DNA of 64,000 nucleotides from Vulcanimicrobiota bacterium (lineage in GTDB: Bacteria; Vulcanimicrobiota; Xenobia; Xenobiales; JADMJV01), in contig JAHBVR010000015.1 of assembly GCA_019637395.1 (NCBI GenBank), positions 1 through 64,000 on the forward strand. The letters run 5' to 3'. Positions within the stretch are counted from its first letter, which is position 1; each line of letters begins with the position of its first letter. The position numbers were made by a program, and so were the translations under genes. The notes under the pieces were generated by a model that was given only the letters and a program-made list of their open reading frames with translations, was not told where the DNA came from and did no database searches. Below, piece after piece: positions 45,493-54,185 of the stretch.

Positions 45493-45505
45493 AGGGCGAT
45501 GCCCT
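45493..45505. promoter_or_regulatory. AGGGC-GAT-GCCCT palindrome in divergent intergenic region
   Basis: AGGGC (45493-45497) and GCCCT (45501-45505) flank a 3-nt spacer in the 84-nt space between the TerB and zinc-finger genes. Its position suits an operator controlling one or both genes. Nothing binds it as far as can be seen here, so this is a suggestion from placement. Confidence 0.35.
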
Positions 45506-45537
45506 AGAGTATGAAAAATATCTTCAGGAGGTTGTCA

Positions 45538-45945
45538 ATGAGTGCAGTTTACGCCAGTCCCGCTCAGTACCGTTGCTCGTGTGGTCGCGCTTTCATGAAC
45601 GGCATCAGCCTGGAGCGCCATCAATGGGTGACCAAGCACCCCGCCGCCGATAGTAAGAATCACGTGATGCTGCCTGATCAGCAAGCTCGCGCCACCCAGG
45701 CCGCCATGGCCCAGGCCATGCGCGTGCTCAAGGAAAAGCAGGCGGCTCAGAACCAGTTTGACCAGAAGCGCCGCCAGCGCCGCCGCCTGCGCCGCCAAAT
45801 ACAGGGAATGGCCAATGAGGCGTACGCCAAAGTTTGCAGCTTGGGGCGCACTCTGTTGATGGCCGGGCGCGTGGCCGCCGTGCTGGGCGTAATTGGCGCC
45901 ACCGTGGCCGCCGGGATGAAAATCGGCACTTTTTTCCCCGCCTGA
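45538..45945 (+). CDS. C2H2-like zinc-finger protein with C-terminal membrane helix
   Basis: 135 residues, ATG 45538 with AGGAGG 6 nt upstream. Near the N-terminus C13-x1-C15-x12-H28-x5-H34 (YRCSCGRAFMNGISLERH) is a C2H2-like finger, with a slightly short first loop. The middle is Gln/Arg-rich and coiled (DQKRRQRRRLRRQ). A hydrophobic stretch near 105-127 (GRVAAVLGVIGATVAAG) is a probable membrane anchor. I do not recognise a described family. The product could tether a nucleic-acid or protein-binding finger at the membrane. Followed by the Xer recombinase after 36 nt. Confidence 0.8.
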   Translation: MSAVYASPAQYRCSCGRAFMNGISLERHQWVTKHPAADSKNHVMLPDQQARATQAAMAQAMRVLKEKQAAQNQFDQKRRQRRRLRRQIQGMANEAYAKVCSLGRTLLMAGRVAAVLGVIGATVAAGMKIGTFFPA

Positions 45946-45981
45946 CCAGGGAGCCTTGAAGGCTTCTCAAACACCTGTTCT

Positions 45982-46893
45982 ATGGCTAATTCCCGAGAGC
46001 AGGCTCGCGACTACTATCTGCCCGACTACTTGACTTACCTGAGCGTGGAGCGCACGCTGGCCCGGCGCACGATTCACGAATATGAACAGGATCTGCGCCT
46101 CTTTCTCGATTACCTGGCACCCTTCTTCGCAGAGGAACTGACGCTGGAGACCATCGATGCGCGCACCGTGCGCGAGTTTCTGGCTTTCCTGCGCAATCAG
46201 AAGAATTACTCCGCCAGCGCCCTCAATCGCAAGATTGCCGCCTTGAAGGGCTATTTCAAGTTCCTGGAAGGCGAAGGCTACCTGAAGAGTTCACCCATGC
46301 AACGCATCAGCTCGGCCAAAGAAGGCCGGCTGTTGCCCAAGGTGATGAGCGAGCAAGAAGTGGAAGTGCTGCTCGACCAGCCCACCGAAGAGAAGCTTTC
46401 CCCCGAATTGGCCGCCCGCGACCAGGCGATTTTGGAGCTTTTTTATAGCTCGGGCCTGCGTCTCTCGGAATTGGTGGGATTGAATCTACAGGACATCGAC
46501 TGGGAAAAGCTCCACCTGCGCGTCACCGGCAAAGGCAACAAGCAGCGGTTCGTTTTCTTGACTCCCCACGCCGGCCAGGCCATCCAAAGCTACTTAAAGG
46601 TGCGCAGCCACAAGAGCGAGGCTCTTTTCTTGAACCGCTTCGGACAACGCATCTCGAACCGGGCCGTGCAGATCCTCTTCAGTAAGCGCATGGGCTCGGC
46701 CCAGTTGCAGCGCAAAGCCTCTCCCCACACGCTTCGTCATTCGTTTGCCACCCATCTGCTGGAAGGCGGCTCCGATCTGGTCACCATCAAGGAACTACTG
46801 GGACACGAGAGCCTGCAGACCACCCAGATCTACACCAACATCTCGCGGCGCAAAATGCGCGAAGCCTACGACCAGGCCCATCCCCGAACTTAG
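45982..46893 (+). CDS. Tyrosine recombinase XerC/XerD
   Basis: 303 residues from ATG 45982. SAM-like N-domain (YLTYLSVERTLARRTIHEYEQDLRL) and catalytic domain with Arg in SSGLRLSEL, Lys in VTGKGNKQRF, His and Arg in HTLRHSFATHLLEGG, His in LGHESLQTTQIY and the Tyr nucleophile. All catalytic residues are present. It resolves chromosome dimers at dif in Xer systems. No dif-like site was recognised nearby, so XerC and XerD are not distinguished here. Confidence 0.92.
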   Translation: MANSREQARDYYLPDYLTYLSVERTLARRTIHEYEQDLRLFLDYLAPFFAEELTLETIDARTVREFLAFLRNQKNYSASALNRKIAALKGYFKFLEGEGYLKSSPMQRISSAKEGRLLPKVMSEQEVEVLLDQPTEEKLSPELAARDQAILELFYSSGLRLSELVGLNLQDIDWEKLHLRVTGKGNKQRFVFLTPHAGQAIQSYLKVRSHKSEALFLNRFGQRISNRAVQILFSKRMGSAQLQRKASPHTLRHSFATHLLEGGSDLVTIKELLGHESLQTTQIYTNISRRKMREAYDQAHPRT

Positions 46894-47042
46894 GGCCCGG
46901 CGCTCAATAAGGTGGGCGTTTCGGTGCCAGATGGCGTGAGGAGCAACGACAAGGCGTATCGGGTTATACGGTGCGGAGTTGCGACGCAGCGGGTAGGGAT
47001 GGATCTGGCGCCCAAACGTCTGAGTTATTAAGCGACGGGTCC

Positions 47043-48224
47043 TTAGCCGAGCATTCGCCTCTGCAGGCGCTCGCGCCGGTAGTGGAGGCGCCTGGCCCGA
47101 GTGGGAGCCAGCGGCTTGATGCGCAAAGCGCGTTCCACCCAGTCGAGGGCGCAGGCCCAATCCCGTTGCACGTGTTCCTCTTGCTTGGCCACCTGTTCCA
47201 AGAGTTCCGGGTCGTGGGGAAAAATCTCGGCCAGCCGCTGCCAAATTTCTTGAGCGGCCGCAACTTCCCCATTGCGTCGGCGCAGGCGGGCCAGCAAGGT
47301 CCCGCACTGGCGCAGAGGCCCGTCTTCGAAATGAGCATAGCAACGTTCCAGCAGAGTGCGGGATTCCGCAAAGCGGCGCTGGCGAAAAAGCTGCTGAGCC
47401 AGGGCTAAATCTTCCAGGTGCAGCAAGCGGGCATCCTGACGAAAGCGCTGAGACCAATCATGAGGTTCATCCACATAGCCCCACAGTCCCGCCACCAATC
47501 CCACCATGGTCAGAATGTCGCGTCGATTGTGCTCGGCCACCTGGGCCAATCCTCGGGCGCAGCCGGTCTGCAGGTAGCGGAAGAAGATTTGCGGTACCAT
47601 CCAGCCGGGCACGTCCCCCTGGCGGGGCAAGCCCAAGATCTCGGTTTCCAACGTCTCCAACCGGCAATTTTCCAGAGCCTGCGACCACAGCCGTCGCGAC
47701 ACCGGCAACAGATCCAGATGCGGCAGTTCTTCCAGATCGTAGCGCAGCCGATTCATGATCAGGCGCGTCTGCAGCAAGGGAATGTCGAAAGACTTGCCGT
47801 TGAAAGTGATCAGACCGTCGCTGTTCTCCAGGCGCTCGATCAGATATTGCAGCATGGCCTTCTCTTCACAGTGGGAGCGCATGATCAGTTGTTCGAGGCG
47901 CAGTTGTCCCTGTTCGAAAAAAGCCAGTCCGATCATGAAAGCGTAGGTGCCGGAACCACCTGCCAGACCCGTCGTCTCGGTGTCCAGGTAGAGCATGCGG
48001 GTGCCGTCTACTTCGGGAAGCCAGTGGGACAGAGGCCGCAATTGGGAACGCTTTAGCGGAAAGGGACCGTGGCTTAGATGACCATCCAGGCACTGGTGGC
48101 GACGGTGAAAAACCCCCGATCCACAGCGAACCTCTTCTCCACCCAGAGCTCTCTCCATCGGTACGGCGCGCTGTTTTTCCTGTTGGTGCCGCATCTGCTC
48201 CAGGCGTTCAAAGGACAGTGTCAT
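47043..48224 (-). CDS. RNase H-like exonuclease (YprB type) with TPR tail
   Basis: 393 residues. DnaQ-like fold: DTETTGLAGGSGTYAFMIGL (~80, first acidic pair), FNGKSFDIPLLQTR (~145), LDLLPVSRRLW and HNRRDILTMVGL (~230), giving the DEDD-like set used by YprB proteins. The C-terminal ~120 residues are TPR-like (ALAQQLFRQRRFAESRTLL, AQEIWQRLAEIFP). Its ATG overlaps the upstream gene's stop (ATGA), so they are coupled. Function in nucleic-acid processing is inferred by family. Confidence 0.9.
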   Translation of the reverse strand: MTLSFERLEQMRHQQEKQRAVPMERALGGEEVRCGSGVFHRRHQCLDGHLSHGPFPLKRSQLRPLSHWLPEVDGTRMLYLDTETTGLAGGSGTYAFMIGLAFFEQGQLRLEQLIMRSHCEEKAMLQYLIERLENSDGLITFNGKSFDIPLLQTRLIMNRLRYDLEELPHLDLLPVSRRLWSQALENCRLETLETEILGLPRQGDVPGWMVPQIFFRYLQTGCARGLAQVAEHNRRDILTMVGLVAGLWGYVDEPHDWSQRFRQDARLLHLEDLALAQQLFRQRRFAESRTLLERCYAHFEDGPLRQCGTLLARLRRRNGEVAAAQEIWQRLAEIFPHDPELLEQVAKQEEHVQRDWACALDWVERALRIKPLAPTRARRLHYRRERLQRRMLG

Positions 48225-50065
48225 TGCCCGATCTTACCAATTCCCTCCGTGATCTTCTTTTGAAATTCTATCAATTCTTCGTGGAGCTGTCGATATGAAG
48301 TCAGGCCCGCTTTTAAGGGAGTTAGCTGGCGAGTCTGGGCGGCTTCTCCCAACACGGTCAAGGCCTGCGATAGCTTGCCCATGCAAATCACAAAAAATTG
48401 GCAATAGGTATCGAGATTCTCGTCCTTGCCCATGATCTTGACCAGTTCGCGCTCGAAGCGCTCCCGGGTTTTCTCCAGCGCCTGCAACTGATTGACGATT
48501 TCCGACAGAATCTGCTCCCAGGTGGCCACCCCGAAGGTGAGACCCTGCACCAGATCGGTCAAATGATCGGCTACCTGGTGGTCTCCCCGGGCCGGTCCGC
48601 CGGCGATGTCCTCATACTGCACATCATCGATCTGCAACTGAGGCAAAGCCGAGCCGCATTCCGTGCAAACCTTGCCGGGAATTTGCACGTGACCGCAACG
48701 AATACAGGTGACCTGCTGGCCCGACTTGCCGGTTTGGGCTAAAGAACGGCGCACTTGCTTCTCAAAGGCCAGCAAGGGGGGCATGGTCAGGGCCAGCAAT
48801 TTCCACCCCTCCACCAGGTGCTCCAGTTGAGGATCTTCGCAATAGAGCAGCAATCGCTGGTAGGCCTGGTCGTGAGAGCCTAACAACGGCACCAGGTTTT
48901 CCGGCGCTTGCGGCGACTCTTGCAAGGCCTGGAGGGAGGCTGCCGCTTCCGCCTGCCGTTGTTCGATTTCATCACGCAGCACCCAGACAGGCAGAACGCC
49001 CGCGTCCACCTGACCCAGAATCTCCACCAGCTCGAGCATCCGGGGGGCGCCTTCGAAGCGAATCTGCAGTTCGCTCAAGGCCGCCTGCACGCCGCCGCGA
49101 TACTGCCCCAGAGCCTCCCAAAGCGGATTCAGTTTGGCCGCCACCTCAGCGGGAGCGGCCGCTCCCAGGCCGGCCAACTGTTCGCGCACATGTTCGGCCA
49201 AAAGGTTCGCCTCCCGCACCAGTTCCGGCTGGGCAATGGCCAGTCCGGCCCGGCGACCGACCTCCACCACTCGCTGGTAGGCATCCACCTCTTGGAAGAG
49301 ACGCTCCCAAGCCTGCTTCATCACCTCTTCTCCCAGATCGCTGGGCAACTCGATCAGGCGCGTCCAGAACTCGACCGCGTCGTAGGGAGAGTGGCGTTGC
49401 TTGGTGCGCATAACGGCTTCGGCCTCGCCCAGCTTGTGGGCAAAATCACCGGAGCCGCGACCCAGCAACTGAATCGCTTCCTCAAGGGCTTTACGCTCGC
49501 CGGTTTCCAAATAGTGGGCCACCGCCCCCAGTCCCCCCTCCATCATGAGCAAGGGCTCATCCACTGCGAACTCCACTTCCTCAAAAAGCGCGCGCCGGGC
49601 CTGCAGTTGGGCGCGCATCTGCAGAACGTCGGCGTGAGCCAGTGGAAAACGCGTGCGCAACTCAAAGACTTCGACTTTCTGTTGAAGCAGGTTGAAGGCT
49701 ACATTGATCAGTTGATCAAGGGAAAGCACCGGGCTGAAAGCCGGTCGCTCGGCCTCCAGCCTTTGTAATTTAAAGAGGTGTGAATAGTAGCTCAGTAGCG
49801 TTTCGGCCAGGCGCGCGCCTCGCTCGGGACCAGGCCGCGAGCTGTCTTTGAGGAGGCGCTGACACTCCTTCAGATCCAACTCGGCCTGGCGCAGCTCTTC
49901 TTCGCTGTTTTCGCTCCAGAGCACCACCGGCTTGAGCAGGCGCAGGCTCTCCAGGCTGGCAGCCAGCCAGTCGGACGCCTTGAGACAACTTTCCTCCACC
50001 TGCTCCGGATGCTTGTGTAAAGCACAAACTAACTGACGCATGGGTGGAGCGATGAAACTGGACAC
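48221..50065 (-). CDS. Large helical protein with zinc ribbon
   Basis: 614 residues, almost wholly helical (for example MLSYYSHLFKLQRLEAE, VDAYQRVVEVGRRAGLAIA, VLRDEIEQRQAEAAAS). Near residue 445 a Cys-x2-Cys-x10-Cys-x2-Cys ribbon (CIRCGHVQIPGKVCTEC) probably binds zinc. It is coupled by ATGA to the YprB-like nuclease. I recognise no family, and no motif hints at catalysis. The long coiled repeats suggest a scaffold. Confidence 0.7.
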   Translation of the reverse strand: MSSFIAPPMRQLVCALHKHPEQVEESCLKASDWLAASLESLRLLKPVVLWSENSEEELRQAELDLKECQRLLKDSSRPGPERGARLAETLLSYYSHLFKLQRLEAERPAFSPVLSLDQLINVAFNLLQQKVEVFELRTRFPLAHADVLQMRAQLQARRALFEEVEFAVDEPLLMMEGGLGAVAHYLETGERKALEEAIQLLGRGSGDFAHKLGEAEAVMRTKQRHSPYDAVEFWTRLIELPSDLGEEVMKQAWERLFQEVDAYQRVVEVGRRAGLAIAQPELVREANLLAEHVREQLAGLGAAAPAEVAAKLNPLWEALGQYRGGVQAALSELQIRFEGAPRMLELVEILGQVDAGVLPVWVLRDEIEQRQAEAAASLQALQESPQAPENLVPLLGSHDQAYQRLLLYCEDPQLEHLVEGWKLLALTMPPLLAFEKQVRRSLAQTGKSGQQVTCIRCGHVQIPGKVCTECGSALPQLQIDDVQYEDIAGGPARGDHQVADHLTDLVQGLTFGVATWEQILSEIVNQLQALEKTRERFERELVKIMGKDENLDTYCQFFVICMGKLSQALTVLGEAAQTRQLTPLKAGLTSYRQLHEELIEFQKKITEGIGKIGQ

Positions 50066-50166
50066 GAAACCCTCCTGGCGGACGACTCTACGAGGACCTG
50101 AATCAAATTACCCCCTCCAACGGCATGGCAAAGAGGTTTCCCTCATACCGGGTGGAACGTTGCGCG

Positions 50167-51402
50167 ATGGAACAAAACGTCTGCCCACCTGAGTCCGGCC
50201 GCGCCAAAGTGATTCCCTTACAGCCTTTTCGGCGCACCCAAAACTTCGAAAGCCACTACGAGCTGGGCAGACAGTATCGCGAGCAGGGTCGTCTCGACCT
50301 GGCTATCCGCGAATGGCAGCGGGCGGCCGCGCTGGATAAAACCAACCTGGAAGTGCGCCTGGATCTGGGCGTTGTTTTAGCTGAAAAAGGCCAGTTGGAA
50401 CCGGCTGCTCAATGCTTCAAAAGCGCCATCGAGCTGGATTCTACCTGCACCGAAGCCCATTACTACCTGGGCCTGGCTTACTTTCAGCAAGATGATATGG
50501 AGAAGGCCGCCAAGGTCTGGTCGAATGCTCTGCGCCTTGATCCCGAAGACTGGGAATTACGCCTCTCGCTGGCGGAGGCCTATATCGAGCTCGGCAAGCA
50601 CGCCAAAGCTCTGCGCCAGATCGAGCGAATTCTCAAAGTGCAGCCGTACCATCTCGATGCCCTCAATTTGCGCGGGGTGATTTACCTCCACAGCGGCGAC
50701 CTGGCCCGCGCTCGCGAAGAACTTCGCAGTTGTGTGCAAATCGACCCCAATTTCCCGCGTTCGCGTATGAATCTGGGCGTAGTCTACATGCATCAAGGCT
50801 TCACCGATATGGCTATTCTCGAGTTCCGCCGGGCCTATCGCCTCTCTCCCACCAATCCCGATATTCTCTACAACCTGGGCCACGCGCTGTCGCACCGGGG
50901 CATCTACGAAGAGGCCCGTAGCTACCTGATCAAGGCGCTCGAATTCGATTCCCAACTACTGGAAGGCTTGCTTTTGCTCGGTGCCCTGGAAGTCAAAGCC
51001 GGTTTGTCGGAAAGCGCTCGCGAGCGCTTTGCGCGCGCCCTGGAGATCGACCCTCAGGAACCGGAAGCTCTGGGTGCCCTGGCCCACATTCATATGGCCG
51101 GCGGAGAACTGGACCAGGCGCGGCGCTTCCTGGACCAGGCCCTCAAACTTTGCCCCGAACATGCCGGCCTGCAGTTGCTGCAAGCCAAAGCCTACTACGC
51201 CTTGAAGAAAAGCACCAAGGCCCTGACTCACGTGCGGCGCAGCCTGCGTCTCAACCCGCAAAACGCCGAAGCCCAGTTGCTCATGGGCGATTTGATGCTG
51301 GAACGCGGCTTAAAACCTATGGCCGTTCAGGCCTGGGAAGCGGCCCTGCAGCACGAGCCCGAGATGAGCGAAGCGGTGGAGCGCCTGACCCTACACCGCT
51401 AG
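50167..51402 (+). CDS. TPR-repeat protein
   Basis: 411 residues from ATG 50167 (ATG 50125 is in frame and possible). About nine TPR units are readable, such as YELGRQYREQGRLDLAIREWQRA, YYLGLAYFQQDDMEKAAKV, LNLRGVIYLHSGDLARARE and YNLGHALSHRGIYEEARSY, with consensus hydrophobic and Gly/Ala positions. No signal peptide is seen, so it is probably cytoplasmic. A protein-interaction scaffold is likely; partner unknown. Convergent with the gene at 51473. Confidence 0.9.
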   Translation: MEQNVCPPESGRAKVIPLQPFRRTQNFESHYELGRQYREQGRLDLAIREWQRAAALDKTNLEVRLDLGVVLAEKGQLEPAAQCFKSAIELDSTCTEAHYYLGLAYFQQDDMEKAAKVWSNALRLDPEDWELRLSLAEAYIELGKHAKALRQIERILKVQPYHLDALNLRGVIYLHSGDLARAREELRSCVQIDPNFPRSRMNLGVVYMHQGFTDMAILEFRRAYRLSPTNPDILYNLGHALSHRGIYEEARSYLIKALEFDSQLLEGLLLLGALEVKAGLSESARERFARALEIDPQEPEALGALAHIHMAGGELDQARRFLDQALKLCPEHAGLQLLQAKAYYALKKSTKALTHVRRSLRLNPQNAEAQLLMGDLMLERGLKPMAVQAWEAALQHEPEMSEAVERLTLHR

Positions 51403-51472
51403 CCCAAATTGGCCCTCCCCCGCGTGCTGTCAGAAGGCTAACCTTGTGGAGGCCAGTGCGGCCTGACCAGCA

Positions 51473-52249
51473 CTAGCCCTTGCCCAACCGGTAACGCTCA
51501 TGGAGTTGCTTGCGATCCTTGAGCATGAAGAAGAGCTGATAGGGATCAAGGTAGCCGTAACGCTGTCCGGGCTGAAAAGCTTTCGGACTGGACTTGAGCT
51601 GGCGGCGGGTAATCCACACCGTATCCGAGATAATACCCGGATCCTCACGCAGCATTCCATTGCGGGCAGCAGCCAGCAGTCCAGCCACCGTGCGATAGGT
51701 CGACTCCAACTGATCGAGTAGAGGGCGCAGCGATTCTTGCCAGCGAGTCACTTCGCGCACAGCCGTCTCGGCATCACGCTCTCCGAAAAACTTGGTGGCC
51801 AGATGCATCAAGTCGTCCGTAAGGATATTGTGGTTTCCCTGACCGGCCACGGACAGCGGCACCCAACTGCGCACCACGCAGGACAGATTCAAATGGAATC
51901 CGTCGGCGGTGGGAATCTGATCCAGCCAGGCTTCCTGGTAGAGCGGCAGCAGGTCTTCCCGCTCATGGCCGCGCGGGGTACGCGGGATACCGACCAGCTC
52001 CAGGCTGGCCAGCTCCAGGCCGTGCACCAATAACTGCTCCTTCATCCAGGCCTCGACCTGGTGGCAGCCTTCCGCCAGACCGTCGCTCATAAGCCACCAG
52101 GCCGCCTTCTGAGCCACCGCCAGTTCCAGGCGTTCGCGAATGATTGCTTCGATAACGGTGCGGTTCAGACGCTTGTGAGCCCGCTTCAGAATAAAGCTGG
52201 CCTGGAAGGCCTCCCAACAGGATTGTGGCTCGGTGACGGCAACGATCAT
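51473..52249 (-). CDS. Conserved-looking hypothetical protein
   Basis: 258 residues from ATG 52249, 9 nt downstream of the stop of a 57-residue membrane protein gene on the same strand. Helical, with segments such as AFQASFILKRAHKRLNRTVIEAII, VRSWVPLSVAGQGNHN and TDDLMHLATKFFGERD. No signal peptide, membrane helix or motif that I recognise. Probably in the same transcript as the small membrane protein and possibly rpe upstream. Function unknown. Confidence 0.7.
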   Translation of the reverse strand: MIVAVTEPQSCWEAFQASFILKRAHKRLNRTVIEAIIRERLELAVAQKAAWWLMSDGLAEGCHQVEAWMKEQLLVHGLELASLELVGIPRTPRGHEREDLLPLYQEAWLDQIPTADGFHLNLSCVVRSWVPLSVAGQGNHNILTDDLMHLATKFFGERDAETAVREVTRWQESLRPLLDQLESTYRTVAGLLAAARNGMLREDPGIISDTVWITRRQLKSSPKAFQPGQRYGYLDPYQLFFMLKDRKQLHERYRLGKG

Positions 52250-52258
52250 GCGATCCCC

Positions 52259-52432
52259 TTAGTGGTGATGAGCAGCGCTCTCTTTCTTGTTGCGGGCGGC
52301 CAATCCACCACCCAGGGTGGTCAAAATCGCTCCGACGGCCAGCATCAAGAGCACAATGCCCAGTCCGTTCTGAATGGAGGTGGTCAGCGCCTTAAGGTAA
52401 TCCGGACTGGAGAAGTCGTGTAGAAGTTTCAA
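52259..52432 (-). CDS. 57-residue single-pass membrane protein
   Basis: 57 residues from TTG 52432, with a textbook ribosome binding site (GGAGG at 52438-52442, 5-nt spacing). After a short polar start (KLLHDFSSPDYLKALTTS) comes one hydrophobic helix (GLGIVLLMLAVGAILTTLGGG) and a Lys/Glu/His tail ending SAAHHH. Stop precedes the gene at 52249 by 9 nt. Its shortness explains why it could be overlooked. The membrane anchor is clear; the function is unknown. Confidence 0.75.
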   Translation of the reverse strand: MKLLHDFSSPDYLKALTTSIQNGLGIVLLMLAVGAILTTLGGGLAARNKKESAAHHH

Positions 52433-52489
52433 TTCAGCCTCCGCTGAGAGATATCAGGTTGCCTTGAGCATTTACCACACCCACCAGGC

Positions 52490-53137
52490 CTATCCTGCCG
52501 AACGCAACGCCGAAATAGCGGCCGCATAATCCTTTTTCCCAAATACCGAGCTGCCCGCCACCAGCACATCCGCACCAGCGCGCACCAATTCGACAGCATT
52601 GTCCGCTCCCACCCCACCGTCGGCGCTAATCCGTGGACGAGGGCCGACCATCTCGCGAATACGGCGAATCTTGGGTAGCATCGAAGACAAAAAGGCCTGG
52701 CCTCCGAAACCTGGATTGACGGTCATCACCAGTACAAGGTCGACATCCTCCTTGAGATACTCGAGAAACTCGGGCGGAGTGGAGGGATTGAGAGCCACTC
52801 CGGCCAGCATGCCATGCTGGCGAATGGCATGAAGTTGTCGCTGCAGATGCACGCAGGCCTCCTCATGCACAATCATGGAATGAGCTCCCAGCTTCTGCAG
52901 CGGCTCCAAAAAATCGTTGGGATTGGTCACCATCAGGTGGACATCGAGCGGCAGCGGGCCCTTGCCAAACTTGTCCACCACCAACGGTCCGAAAGACAGG
53001 TTAGGCACGAAATGGCCGTCCATGATGTCGATGTGCAGCCAGTCGGCTCCGGCTTTCTGGACCGCCTCGACTTCTTCGGCCAGGCGGGTGAAATCGGCGG
53101 CCAACAGGGAGGGAGCCACCACTAGCGAGTTGCTCAC
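52490..53137 (-). CDS. rpe: Ribulose-phosphate 3-epimerase
   Basis: 215 residues. TIM barrel with PSLLAADFTRL, HIDIMDGHFVPN (35-46; metal-binding His and Asp), LDVHLMVTNP, VIVHEEA-like (MIVHEEA), VNPGFGGQAF and ISADGGV plus VAGSSVF. All substrate and metal positions look normal. It interconverts ribulose-5-phosphate and xylulose-5-phosphate in the pentose phosphate and Calvin routes. Its ATG overlaps the end of the PASTA gene by 4 nt. Confidence 0.97.
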   Translation of the reverse strand: MSNSLVVAPSLLAADFTRLAEEVEAVQKAGADWLHIDIMDGHFVPNLSFGPLVVDKFGKGPLPLDVHLMVTNPNDFLEPLQKLGAHSMIVHEEACVHLQRQLHAIRQHGMLAGVALNPSTPPEFLEYLKEDVDLVLVMTVNPGFGGQAFLSSMLPKIRRIREMVGPRPRISADGGVGADNAVELVRAGADVLVAGSSVFGKKDYAAAISALRSAG

Positions 53138-54144
53138 AGCTTTTCCCTTCGCTGCAGACGGTCATTGAAGTAGACTTCCACTTCCGAGCCGGTCCAGCCG
53201 GCTACCAGCAACTCCAGGCGGTCGCCGCTCACGGTCGAGCCGGAAAAGATGCGATCGGCTCCAGCTTCGGAATTCAAGACAACGCTAACCCGCTGACTGC
53301 GTGTTCCCCGGGGCACGGCTATAGACAGCCGGCGCTGCTTGAAGAGCTTCTCCTGGGAGGGTCCGGCCGAGACCTGCAGTTCCACCTCACTATGAAAGGC
53401 CACCTGGTCACCTTTGCGAGGAGTTTGCCCGACGATTTCCCCACGGGGGGCAAAATCATTAAATACCCAGACCACGGAACCCAGGCTCAGATGAGCGGAG
53501 GCCAGCAGATCTTCGACCCGGTATACCGGTTCGCCCTGCCAGTTGGGCATACGCGTCGTGGCCGAACTGCTGCCCTTCTGCACTTGCAGATCGATGGCCC
53601 GCCCCTTGGCCACCTTCTCCCCGCCCGGGGGGCGCTGCTCCAAAATCTGCTCGGGCTCCCCCACCTTCTCCTCTTTGAAGGTCACCTTGCCCACGCGCAG
53701 CCGGTTATTGGACAACAAGATGCGCGCCTCACGCAGCGTCTTACCTTTTAAGTCGGGCACATCCACCAGTTCCGGTCCCAGACTGACCACGGCCATGACC
53801 TGACGTTCACGGCGCACCTTGCGGCCAGCCGCCGGGTCCTGGGAAATCACGACCCCCTCGGGATGGGCATTGGTGTGCCGTGACTCTTGAATCGCCAGCT
53901 TGAGATGGACGTTTTCAAGGATTTCATTGGCCTTGGCCAGATCTTTGCCGGTGATGGCCGGCACGGCCACTTCATCAGGGATCTGAAAGTAAGACTGATA
54001 CACCGAGAGCCCGAAGATGGCGGCAAAACTACCTGTCATGACACAGACAAAAACCAGAACCGCCATCTTGGACAATTGAAAGACCAGACTGTGGGTCTGG
54101 CGCTGCAAACCCGCCGTGCCGGGCTCGTGCTCGAACTGGGGCAT
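53134..54144 (-). CDS. Stand-alone PASTA-domain membrane protein
   Basis: 336 residues. Short cytoplasmic N-terminus, membrane helix ~27-50 (MAVLVFVCVMTGSFAAIFGL), then three PASTA-like units (VPAITGKDLAKANEIL, VDVPDLKGKTLREARILL, and a third near 205 YRVEDLLASAHLSLGSVV) followed by a ~75-residue beta-rich C-terminal part. PASTA domains bind peptidoglycan fragments and usually follow a Ser/Thr kinase, which is absent here. Translationally coupled to rpe. A cell-wall sensor or scaffold is inferred. Confidence 0.88.
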   Translation of the reverse strand: MPQFEHEPGTAGLQRQTHSLVFQLSKMAVLVFVCVMTGSFAAIFGLSVYQSYFQIPDEVAVPAITGKDLAKANEILENVHLKLAIQESRHTNAHPEGVVISQDPAAGRKVRRERQVMAVVSLGPELVDVPDLKGKTLREARILLSNNRLRVGKVTFKEEKVGEPEQILEQRPPGGEKVAKGRAIDLQVQKGSSSATTRMPNWQGEPVYRVEDLLASAHLSLGSVVWVFNDFAPRGEIVGQTPRKGDQVAFHSEVELQVSAGPSQEKLFKQRRLSIAVPRGTRSQRVSVVLNSEAGADRIFSGSTVSGDRLELLVAGWTGSEVEVYFNDRLQRREKL

Positions 54145-54185
54145 TCCACCCCTCCTTTTGCGGACTTTTGAGCAGCATACCCCAG

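Noticed and set aside
46894-47042. Possible dif or attachment site after the Xer recombinase
   Set aside because: Only a small CGTAT/ATACG inverted repeat is visible; it does not match a dif consensus well enough to call.
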